The notes below the pieces were generated by a model, which saw nothing but the letters and a program-made list of their open reading frames with translations, had not been told where the DNA came from and ran no database searches. Positions 35,139-41,984 of a stretch of DNA of 64,000 nucleotides are shown piece by piece. This DNA is from Terriglobia bacterium (lineage in GTDB: Bacteria; Acidobacteriota; Terriglobia; Terriglobales; Acidobacteriaceae). The stretch is from NCBI GenBank assembly GCA_020072815.1, contig JAIQGE010000002.1:124001-188000 (forward strand). The letters are read 5' to 3'. A program made the position numbers and the translations under genes. Position 1 is the stretch's first letter; each line of letters opens with the position of its first letter.

Positions 35139-35802
35139 GAAAAAGGCAGTTGATCATCTCAAGAATTCAGACGCAATTCTAGCTTCAATCATCGAACGTG
35201 TTGGTCCGCCGAAACTGGCCTATCGCGAACCATCGTTTGAAGCACTGGCGCGGGCCATTGTCAACCAGCAACTCAGCACCAAGGCCGCGCGCACCATCTA
35301 CGGGCGTTTGATAGAAGCGGCTGGCGGCACAATTACACCAGAGGCCATCCAAAGCCTGAGCGTCGGCGAGATGCGGCGGGCGGGCTTGTCCAAGCAGAAA
35401 ACCGGTTACATACGCGATCTGGCGGAGCACGTGCTGAGCGGCAAAGTGGATTTCGCGCAACTGCATGCCATGGGCGACGAAGAAGTGATCGTCGCGCTGA
35501 CCGGCATCAAAGGCATTGGCGAGTGGACGGCGCACATGTTCCTGCTGTTCGCCTTGCGCCGGCCCAACGTCTTGCCGGTGGGCGACCTGGGCGTGCGTAT
35601 CGCCATACAGCGCCTGTATCGCAAAAGAAAGCTGCCGGCGGCGAAAGAGATCCACAAGCTGGCCAAAGGCTGGCATCCGTATTGCAGCTTTGCCGCGTGG
35701 TATTTGTGGCGAAGTTTGGAGCTGAAGGAATCGCCGGAATCGCCGAAATTGCCAAAATCGCCGAAATTCAAGAAACAAGCCCGAATCGCGCGACCAAGAT
35801 AG
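35137..35802 (+). CDS. AlkA-like DNA-3-methyladenine glycosylase (HhH-GPD)
   Basis: A base-excision repair glycosylase that removes alkylated bases. The 221-residue protein has the HhH-GPD fold: FEALARAIVNQQLSTKAART, the helix-hairpin-helix LTGIKGIGEWTAHMFLLFAL at about residues 125-145 and the catalytic Asp just after it in VLPVGDLGVRIAI. WHPYCSFAAWYLWRSLEL is the usual family end. I start at ATG 35137; a TTG at 35077 would add residues that overlap the divergent gene. The C-terminal 18 residues (ESPESPKLPKSPKFK...) are encoded by 9-bp tandem repeats and probably form a dispensable tail. Confidence 0.88.
   Translation: MKKAVDHLKNSDAILASIIERVGPPKLAYREPSFEALARAIVNQQLSTKAARTIYGRLIEAAGGTITPEAIQSLSVGEMRRAGLSKQKTGYIRDLAEHVLSGKVDFAQLHAMGDEEVIVALTGIKGIGEWTAHMFLLFALRRPNVLPVGDLGVRIAIQRLYRKRKLPAAKEIHKLAKGWHPYCSFAAWYLWRSLELKESPESPKLPKSPKFKKQARIARPR
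35730..35774. repeat. 9-bp tandem repeat inside the alkA-like 3' end
   Basis: Five units (atcgccgga, atcgccgaa, attgccaaa, atcgccgaa, attcaagaa) stay in frame because the period is three codons. They code for alternating Ser-Pro and Lys-Leu-Pro elements beyond the glycosylase fold. Confidence 0.8.
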
Positions 35803-35841
35803 AGGCCGATGATGAAAAGTTAGTGTTCAGGTATTTGCCTT

Positions 35842-35910
35842 TCAATTTTGGCAGTTACCCGATTTTGGCAATTCTGGCAATTCTCCGTGCCTCCGTGCCT
35901 CCGTGGTGGA
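35842..35910. repeat. Compound array: 9-bp family then 8-bp CTCCGTGC family
   Basis: An inverted-orientation 9-bp array (gattttggc, aattctggc, aattct; to 35883) runs into three 8-bp units (ctccgtgc, ctccgtgc, ctccgtgg). It lies just upstream of the small mutase subunit and accounts for the artificially longer open frame back to 35903. Confidence 0.75.
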
Positions 35911-35938
35911 TTTTCTGCTTCTGATAAAATCAACCCTA

Positions 35939-36355
35939 GTGGCAAATGACCGCAAAATCCGCGTGCTTGTCGCCAAGCCTGGGCTGGACGGCCACGACCG
36001 TGGCGCCAAGGTCATTGCCCGGGCGCTACGCGACGCCGGCATGGAGGTCATCTACACCGGGCTGCGCCAGACGCCGGAGATGATCGTCAACTCCGCGTTG
36101 CAGGAAGATGTGGACGTGATTGGTCTTTCCATTCTCTCCGGCGCCCACAACGCGATTGTGCCGCGGGTCTCCGAAATGCTGCGCCAGCACAAGATGGACG
36201 ACGTGCTGCTCCTGGTGGGCGGGATCATCCCGGAGCAGGATTTTGCCGCGATGAAAAAAGCCGGCGTGGCCGGCATCTTCAATCCCGGCACGCCCATGGA
36301 CGAGATTGCCGAGTTCATCCGCAAGAACGTGAAACCGCGCGGCATTCCAGCATAG
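35939..36355 (+). CDS. B12-binding small subunit of acyl-CoA mutase
   Basis: A 138-residue stand-alone cobalamin-binding domain: [20 protein letters not shown] contains the DxHxxG motif whose His replaces the lower axial ligand of B12. It is followed by [13 protein letters not shown] and [12 protein letters not shown], both typical of the domain. It is the partner of the large subunit at 32402, separated by two unrelated genes and repeats. I use GTG 35939; the upstream part of the open frame is made of repeats. Together the subunits rearrange the carbon skeleton of an acyl-CoA. Confidence 0.9.
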   Translation: MANDRKIRVLVAKPGLDGHDRGAKVIARALRDAGMEVIYTGLRQTPEMIVNSALQEDVDVIGLSILSGAHNAIVPRVSEMLRQHKMDDVLLLVGGIIPEQDFAAMKKAGVAGIFNPGTPMDEIAEFIRKNVKPRGIPA

Positions 36356-36440
36356 CTGCGATTCGAGCCTTCCTTTTAATGGCGCTCCGCTCCGCTGCGC
36401 GCCCGCCTACGGCAATTTGGAGTTGTTTTTGTTGCCTGTC

Positions 36441-36502
36441 GGCACGACTTCGCAGGTCGTCGTTCGCTGCGCTCGCTTCGTCCTAGGCGCTCAAGTCGTG
36501 CC
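36441..36502. repeat. 10-bp inverted repeat with 42-nt loop upstream of trpC
   Basis: GGCACGACTT (36441-36450) pairs perfectly with AAGTCGTGCC (36493-36502). An inner CGAC/GTCG pair sits in the loop. It lies about 100 bp before trpC in a 245-bp gap without a gene. No T-run follows. It may be a REP-like element or part of a trp leader RNA. Confidence 0.55.
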
Positions 36503-36600
36503 CTGACACTTGTCTCGTTCTGGCAGCGTGGGTACTTTCGTTCACCGGTTTCTGCATCTTTCTTGCGGCAAATCAAATATACTTAAAGCTGTTCATTCCC

Positions 36601-37440
36601 ATGAGCAAGCTGGAAGAGATCCTGTCCGCAACGCGGCAGCGCGTGTCCCATAGCAAAGCAGGGGCGGACTTGCGCGCGCTGGAGAAGGCGGCCGCGGACC
36701 ACGCGCCGCGCGGGTTTCGCAAGCGCCTGCTGGCCATGTCCCAACTGGGCCCGGCGGTAATTGCGGAACTCAAGAAAGCTTCGCCCTCCAAGGGCGTCAT
36801 CCGCGGCACTTTTCCTGTGGGGATTCTGGCCAATCAACTGGCGCGCAGCGGCGCGTCGGCCCTTTCCGTGCTCACCGATGAACAGTTCTTCCAAGGTTCG
36901 CTGGCCAATCTGCTGGAAGCTTCCGCGGCCACCAACCTGCCCTGCCTGCGCAAAGATTTTATCGTGGACGAATTTCAGGTCCTGGAAGCGCGCGCCAGCC
37001 ACGCGGACGCCATCCTTCTGATCATGGCCGCGCTGGATGACGCTACCTTCACCCGCCTGCTGGACTATTCGCGCGGCCTGGAACTGGACGCGCTGTGTGA
37101 AGTCCACAATTTGGACGAGCTGAAGCGCGCGCTGGAAGGCGGCGCGGACATCATCGGCGTGAACAGCCGCGACCTCACCACATTCCACGTGAACCTGGAT
37201 ACGGTGGTGGAACTGGCCGGCAGCATCCCCAATCACGTGCTGCGCGTGGCGGAAAGCGGGATTGATCGGGGCGCGGAAATCCGCGAGCTGCACGCCGCCG
37301 GCTACCAGGCGTTCCTGATTGGCGAAGCGCTGATGCGCGCGGACGATCCCGGCAAGAAGCTGGAGCTGCTTTTGCAGGAAGCTGGATGGTATTCAGAGTC
37401 TCCCTCGGCGTCCGCCAACTGGCGCGGCATAGTCCAATAG
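36601..37440 (+). CDS. trpC: Indole-3-glycerol phosphate synthase
   Basis: TrpC closes the indole ring of tryptophan from CdRP. The 279-residue TIM barrel shows VIAELKKASPSKGVIRG (residue 46 on; catalytic Lys and Ser region), ALSVLTDEQFFQGSLANL, CLRKDFIVDEFQVLEARASH (catalytic Lys and Asp) and DIIGVNSRDLTTFHVNLDT, IPNHVLRVAESGI. It is followed 24 bp later by trpF. trpE, trpG and trpD are not in the window, so the operon is split in this genome. The last 25 residues extend beyond the barrel. Confidence 0.96.
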   Translation: MSKLEEILSATRQRVSHSKAGADLRALEKAAADHAPRGFRKRLLAMSQLGPAVIAELKKASPSKGVIRGTFPVGILANQLARSGASALSVLTDEQFFQGSLANLLEASAATNLPCLRKDFIVDEFQVLEARASHADAILLIMAALDDATFTRLLDYSRGLELDALCEVHNLDELKRALEGGADIIGVNSRDLTTFHVNLDTVVELAGSIPNHVLRVAESGIDRGAEIRELHAAGYQAFLIGEALMRADDPGKKLELLLQEAGWYSESPSASANWRGIVQ

Positions 37441-37464
37441 GGCGGGTCCAATTCCCAAACCATC

Positions 37465-38094
37465 ATGCACACCTGGATCAAATTCTGTGGCACCACTTCT
37501 TTGGAAGATGCGCAGGCTTCGGTAGAGGCCGGCGCCGACGCGCTGGGTTTCATCTTTGCGCCCAGCAAGCGCCGCATCACGCCGGAGAAGGCGCGCGCCA
37601 TCGTGGACCGTCTGCCGCGCGAGATCCGGAAAGTGGGCGTGTTCATGAACGAATCCGCCGCACAGATCCAGGCGATTATCAAGGAAGCGGGCCTGACCCT
37701 GGTACAGTTGCATGGCGACGAGCCGCCGGAGTTTGTGCTGGCGCTGCGCGAACAGATCGGCGTGATCAAGACCATTCTGGTGAACAGCAGTCTGGAAGAC
37801 CGTTTCGCGCAGTATTTCGGCCATCGCGAATGCGCTGATCACATCCTGCTGGATTCGGGCGCGGGCAGCGGCTTGACGTTTGACTGGCTCGCCGTGCGGG
37901 CGCGCGTGAATGGCTACAACGCGCGGCTGATTGTGGCCGGCGGATTGACGCCGCACAACGTCGGCATTGCGATGCACGCGCTCCATCCCTGGGGCGTGGA
38001 CGTGGTGACGGGCATTGAGTCCGAGCCGGGACGCAAGGACCCGGCCAAGATGAAGGCGTTCGTGGCAGCGGTGCGAAAGGCAGAACGGCTGTAA
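37465..38094 (+). CDS. trpF: Phosphoribosylanthranilate isomerase
   Basis: TrpF catalyses the Amadori rearrangement of phosphoribosylanthranilate. At 209 residues it has HTWIKFCGTTSLEDAQASVE (catalytic Cys7-region), ADALGFIFAPSKRRI, VGVFMNESAAQIQAI, LVQLHGDEPPEFV, HILLDSGAGSGLTFDW (catalytic Asp) and IVAGGLTPHNV. It starts 24 bp after trpC and ends 21 bp before trpB, which fits one transcript. The second Gly-rich end (WGVDVVTGIESEPGRKDPAK) binds phosphate and matches the family. Confidence 0.96.
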   Translation: MHTWIKFCGTTSLEDAQASVEAGADALGFIFAPSKRRITPEKARAIVDRLPREIRKVGVFMNESAAQIQAIIKEAGLTLVQLHGDEPPEFVLALREQIGVIKTILVNSSLEDRFAQYFGHRECADHILLDSGAGSGLTFDWLAVRARVNGYNARLIVAGGLTPHNVGIAMHALHPWGVDVVTGIESEPGRKDPAKMKAFVAAVRKAERL

Positions 38095-38115
38095 GAGGAA
38101 CAGCAAGGAGGAACC

Positions 38116-39318
38116 ATGGCGAGCGCAGCACGCAAGGTCAAGCCCGTGGCCGGACGATTCGGTCCCTACGGCGGGCGCTACGTCCCCGAGACGCTGATGG
38201 CCGCGCTGGAAGAACTGGAGCGCGAATACGAACGCGCGCGCCGCGACAAGAAGTTTCAAGCTGAATTTGCCCGCCTGCTCAAAGACTATGCCGGACGTCC
38301 CACGCCGCTGTTTCACGCTCGCCGCCTGAGCCAGCAACTGGGCGGCGCCAAAATTTATCTCAAGCGTGAAGACCTGCTGCATACCGGAGCGCACAAGATC
38401 AACAACTGCCTAGGCCAGGCATTGCTCGCGCAACGCATGGGCAAGAAGCGCATCATCGCTGAGACCGGGGCGGGCCAGCACGGCGTGGCCACCGCCACGG
38501 TCTGCGCTCTGTTCGGGTACGAGTGTGTGGTGTACATGGGCACGGAAGACATGCGCCGGCAGGAGCTGAACGTTTTCCGCATGCGGCTGCTGGGAGCCGA
38601 GGTCTGCGGCGTGGATTCCGGATCTAAGACGCTGAAAGACGCTATCAATGAAGCCATGCGCGATTGGGTGACCAACGTGCGGACGACGCATTATCTGCTG
38701 GGCAGCGTGCTGGGAGCGCACCCGTATCCCACCATGGTGCGGGATTTTCATTCGGTCATCGGACGGGAAGCGCGCGCGCAAATTCTGAAAACGGAAGGCA
38801 AGCTGCCTACCGCGATCATCGCCTGCGTGGGCGGAGGATCGAATTCCATTGGCATCTTCCACCAGTTCATCGGCGACAAGCGCGTCAAGCTGATTGGCGT
38901 GGAGGCTGGCGGACGCGGCGAGCGATTGGGTGAACACGCGGCGCGTTTTCGCGGCGGGATGCCGGGCGTGCTGCAAGGAACTTTTTCTTACGTGTTGCAG
39001 GACGAAGCCGGCCAGATTGCGGCCACGCACTCGGTGTCCGCTGGACTCGACTATCCTTCCATCGGTCCGGAACATGCCGCGCTTGCGGATTCCGGCCGCG
39101 CTGAGTATCTAGCGGCGTCCGATGAAGAGGCCCTGGAAGCGTGCAGCCGGCTGGCAAAGACCGAAGGCATTATCCCGGCGCTGGAGTCGGCGCACGCGGT
39201 GGCGGAGTGCATCAAGCGCGCGCCGAAAATGAAGAAGTCAGACGTGCTCATCGTGAATATCTCAGGACGCGGAGACAAGGACATTGGGATCTTGAGGGAG
39301 AATTTGAAGATTGGGTGA
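38116..39318 (+). CDS. trpB: Tryptophan synthase beta chain
   Basis: TrpB condenses indole and serine using PLP. The 400-residue protein shows [37 protein letters not shown] with the Schiff-base Lys, [39 protein letters not shown] (phosphate-binding Gly loop) and [12 protein letters not shown]. It carries an AAGGAGG ribosome site 6 bp upstream. The stop is followed by a 118-bp spacer filled with short tandem repeats before trpA, an unusual break in a pair that usually overlaps or is close. Confidence 0.97.
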   Translation: MASAARKVKPVAGRFGPYGGRYVPETLMAALEELEREYERARRDKKFQAEFARLLKDYAGRPTPLFHARRLSQQLGGAKIYLKREDLLHTGAHKINNCLGQALLAQRMGKKRIIAETGAGQHGVATATVCALFGYECVVYMGTEDMRRQELNVFRMRLLGAEVCGVDSGSKTLKDAINEAMRDWVTNVRTTHYLLGSVLGAHPYPTMVRDFHSVIGREARAQILKTEGKLPTAIIACVGGGSNSIGIFHQFIGDKRVKLIGVEAGGRGERLGEHAARFRGGMPGVLQGTFSYVLQDEAGQIAATHSVSAGLDYPSIGPEHAALADSGRAEYLAASDEEALEACSRLAKTEGIIPALESAHAVAECIKRAPKMKKSDVLIVNISGRGDKDIGILRENLKIG

Positions 39319-39409
39319 TCGGGAAGAAATCGCCGTGATCGCGCGTGATCGCCGACATCGCGCGAGATCGGAAAACAAACATCCACCACGGAGACACGGA
39401 GTCACGGAG
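39318..39409. repeat. Compound array between trpB and trpA
   Basis: 9/10-bp units of the atcgccg family (39318-39371) are followed by three perfect 8-bp units ccacggag, acacggag, tcacggag (39386-39409). The array separates two genes whose products form one complex. Confidence 0.8.
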
Positions 39410-39436
39410 AAAGCAAGAAATGGGAAAGAGCCAAAG

Positions 39437-40204
39437 ATGAAGAGCCGCCTCCAGTTTGCGAAAAAGCCAGGTCTGGTCGTGTACGTGACCTGCGGGGACC
39501 CAGACATCGCCACGACGCACGCGATCATCCTCTCGGCCATTAGCGCCGGCGCGGACGTGATCGAGTTGGGCGTGCCCTTCAGTGATCCTCTGGCCGATGG
39601 GCCGGTGATCCAACGGGCCAGTGAACGCGCGCTGAAGCATGGAACGTCTTTGCGAGATGTTTTGCATCTGGCGGCGGAAATCCGCAAAGAATCGGATGCC
39701 GGGTTGGTCATTTTTTCTTACTTGAATCCAGTGCTCCGCATGGGGATGGAGCGATTTTGCGACGAATCGGCCAAAGCCGGTGTGGACGGCGCTCTTCTCA
39801 CCGACCTCACGCTGGAAGAAGCCGATGACTATCGCCGACAAATGGCCGCCCGCGGTCTGGACACCATCTTTCTGGCGGCTCCCACCAGTCCGGACGCGCG
39901 CTTGAAGAAGATCGCCCAGGCCAGCCGGGGATTTGTGTATGCCGTTTCCCGCACCGGAGTGACCGGCACGCAAAAACAATTGGCCGGCGACGCCAGCGCG
40001 TTGGTGAAACGCATCCGCAAGTACACCAAGCTGCCGGTCGCGGTGGGCTTTGGCATCTCCACCGGCGAGCAGTTTGCCCAGGTGGGCGCATTTGCCGACG
40101 CCGCGGTGGTGGGCAGCGCGATTGTGCAGGCGGTCGAGCAGAATCCGGGGCGTGAGCCGCAGGCCGTGGCCGAGTTGATCCGCTCGTTGAAGAGTGGCGC
40201 GTAG
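39437..40204 (+). CDS. trpA: Tryptophan synthase alpha chain
   Basis: TrpA splits indole-3-glycerol phosphate to indole, passed to TrpB by a tunnel. The 255-residue barrel has LVVYVTCGDPDIATTHAIIL, the catalytic Glu in DVIELGVPFSDPLADGPVIQ with the catalytic Asp, VDGALLTDLTLEEADDYRRQ and GFVYAVSRTGVTGTQ plus VAVGFGISTGEQF. The common VTAGDP is VTCGDP here. I start at ATG 39437; the longer open frame back to 39311 reads through repeat DNA and is not protein-like. Confidence 0.95.
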   Translation: MKSRLQFAKKPGLVVYVTCGDPDIATTHAIILSAISAGADVIELGVPFSDPLADGPVIQRASERALKHGTSLRDVLHLAAEIRKESDAGLVIFSYLNPVLRMGMERFCDESAKAGVDGALLTDLTLEEADDYRRQMAARGLDTIFLAAPTSPDARLKKIAQASRGFVYAVSRTGVTGTQKQLAGDASALVKRIRKYTKLPVAVGFGISTGEQFAQVGAFADAAVVGSAIVQAVEQNPGREPQAVAELIRSLKSGA

Positions 40205-40236
40205 CCGCCGACAGTCGAGAGCCCCTCTTCACAAAG

Positions 40237-40249
40237 TTAACATCGTTAA
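40237..40249. promoter_or_regulatory. TTAAC-N3-GTTAA palindrome upstream of aroQ
   Basis: TTAAC-ATC-GTTAA lies in a distinctly AT-rich 119-bp gap between trpA and the chorismate mutase gene, about 75 bp before its start. The gap probably carries a promoter for aroQ; the palindrome is a candidate operator. Both points are inference. Confidence 0.3.
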
Positions 40250-40323
40250 GTTATTCTTTATAGATACCAATTTCATTAAGTTTTTTATCGTATGGTAAGC
40301 CCGTTATACGGAAGGCGGAAGCC

Positions 40324-40647
40324 ATGGATATCGCCGATTGGCGCAAGAAAATTGATGAACTGGACCGGCAACTGGTCGAACTGCTGAACCAGCGGGCACA
40401 GGCGGCCCATGAGATCGGCAAGCTGAAGCGCAACACGCGCATGCCCATCTATGAGCCGGACCGCGAGAAGATCATCTTTGACAACGTCTGCAGGACCAAC
40501 CGCGGCCCGCTGCCGGACAGCGAATTGCGCCAGGTGTTCGAGCGCATTATTGACGTGATGCGCAACATTCAGCGAGAAGAGATTGTTCCCAAGGAACGGT
40601 CCGTGCCGGAGGCGAGCACGGAATTTGATCTGGAAGTGAACGATTGA
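40324..40647 (+). CDS. Chorismate mutase, AroQ class
   Basis: An all-helical 107-residue chorismate mutase converting chorismate to prephenate. Its first helix MDIADWRKKIDELDRQLVEL has the conserved Arg and Asp-Leu spacing, followed by LLNQRAQAAHEIGKLKR (second active-site Arg and Lys) and YEPDREKIIFDN. The AroQ-type protein is free-standing, not fused to prephenate dehydratase or DAHP synthase. It sits between trpA and DAHP synthase in an aromatic amino acid cluster. The acidic C-terminal tail (ASTEFDLEVND) is beyond the domain. Confidence 0.92.
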   Translation: MDIADWRKKIDELDRQLVELLNQRAQAAHEIGKLKRNTRMPIYEPDREKIIFDNVCRTNRGPLPDSELRQVFERIIDVMRNIQREEIVPKERSVPEASTEFDLEVND

Positions 40648-40650
40648 AGA

Positions 40651-40734
40651 ATCGCCGAGATCGCAGCGACATCGCGTGACACCGCCGAAATCGGGACTAG
40701 GAACATCTCACCACGGAGGCACGGAGACACGGAG
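40651..40734. repeat. Compound array between aroQ and aroF
   Basis: Units atcgccgag, atcgcagcgac, atcgcgtgac and accgccgaa of the 9-bp family (40651-40695) are followed by ccacggag, gcacggag, acacggag (40711-40734) of the 8-bp family. The order is the same as at 39318. Confidence 0.8.
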
Positions 40735-40844
40735 AAGGGCAAAGCGGTCGCCGGAATAAGAATCGCCGCGCCACTATCAGCACACCGAACCGGAGGGCTC
40801 AGCACGAACGGAGCGTACAGCAGCACTAGCTGCCACAGGAAATC

Positions 40845-41864
40845 ATGATTGTAGCAATGCAAGAACAGGCAAGCGAAGAGCAGATCCAGCAGGTGATTGA
40901 ACGCCTGGTGGACATGGGCTTTGAAGTGCACCGTTCCACCGGTGCGCGACAGACCGTGCTGGGCGCGGTAGGCCAGCGCCGCGAATTCGACATCCGCGAT
41001 ATTGAAGTTCTGTCCGGCGTGGGGGAAGTCCACCGCGTCAGTTCGCCATACAAGCTGGTGGCAAGAGGCTTCCGCGAGGACGGGACGATCGTAAAGTTCG
41101 CGAACGGCGTTACCATCGGCGGCGACGAAGTGGCCTTGATGGCCGGCCCGTGTTCGGTGGAATCGCGCGACCAGTTGTTTGCAGTAGCGGAATCGGTTTC
41201 GCGATCGGGCGCCAAGTTCCTGCGCGGAGGCGCGTTCAAGCCGCGCAGCTCGCCTTACACGTTTCAAGGGCTGGGCGAAGAAGGCCTGAAGCTGCTGCGC
41301 GAAGCCGCCGACAAGTTCCACATGCTGGTGATCAGCGAAGTCATGGAGATCTCGCAAATCCCGCTGATGCTGCCTTATGTGGACATTCTGCAAGTGGGCG
41401 CACGCAACATGCAGAACTTTAACCTGCTGCGCGAATTGGGCAAGGTGCGCAAACCGGTGCTGCTCAAGCGGGGCATCGCCGCCACCATTGAAGAACTGCT
41501 GCTTTCCGCGGAATACCTGCTGGCCGGCGGCAACTACGACGTGATTCTGTGCGAGCGCGGTATTCGCACGTTTGAAACCTACACCCGCAACACCATGGAC
41601 ATTTCCGCCATCCCCATTGTGAAAAAACTTTCGCATCTGCCCATGATGGCTGATCCTTCTCACGGCACCGGGCGTCGCGACAAAGTTGCTCCCATGGGGC
41701 GGGCGGCCATCGCCGCCGGAGCTGACGGCCTGCTGATTGAGGTCCACAACAATCCGGACAAAGCGCTTTCTGACGGCGCCCAGTCTCTCTACCCGGAACA
41801 ATTTGCCGAATTGATGGGCCAGCTTCGCGTAATTGCTCCCGCCGTGGGGCGCAGACTCGGGTAG
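40845..41864 (+). CDS. aroF: 3-deoxy-7-phosphoheptulonate synthase (DAHP synthase)
   Basis: The first shikimate-pathway enzyme, joining PEP and erythrose 4-phosphate. This 339-residue protein is of the type with an N-terminal ferredoxin-like/ACT-related regulatory domain (residues 1-66, EQIQQVIERLVDMGFEVHRS), as in Thermotoga. The barrel shows VALMAGPCSVESRDQL, FLRGGAFKPRSSPYTFQGLG (PEP and metal site), VISEVMEISQIPLML, LLKRGIAATIEELLL and MADPSHGTGRRDKV. Tyr or Phe feedback through the N-terminal domain is expected from the family. AGGA 5 bp upstream of ATG supports the start. Confidence 0.95.
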   Translation: MIVAMQEQASEEQIQQVIERLVDMGFEVHRSTGARQTVLGAVGQRREFDIRDIEVLSGVGEVHRVSSPYKLVARGFREDGTIVKFANGVTIGGDEVALMAGPCSVESRDQLFAVAESVSRSGAKFLRGGAFKPRSSPYTFQGLGEEGLKLLREAADKFHMLVISEVMEISQIPLMLPYVDILQVGARNMQNFNLLRELGKVRKPVLLKRGIAATIEELLLSAEYLLAGGNYDVILCERGIRTFETYTRNTMDISAIPIVKKLSHLPMMADPSHGTGRRDKVAPMGRAAIAAGADGLLIEVHNNPDKALSDGAQSLYPEQFAELMGQLRVIAPAVGRRLG

Positions 41865-41984
41865 AATCTCCTGAACATTAGTCCCAGCGAACGGACTTGA
41901 GATGGAGCCCTCAAGCCCTGCGGAGAAGGCCATTACAAAATTGACGCGGCGCCTCGCCTGTGGGGGAGTGTGTCTCTGGAGAAC

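Noticed and set aside
39311-39436. N-terminal extension of trpA
   Set aside because: The added residues come from repeat DNA and are Arg/His-rich. The family start matches ATG 39437.
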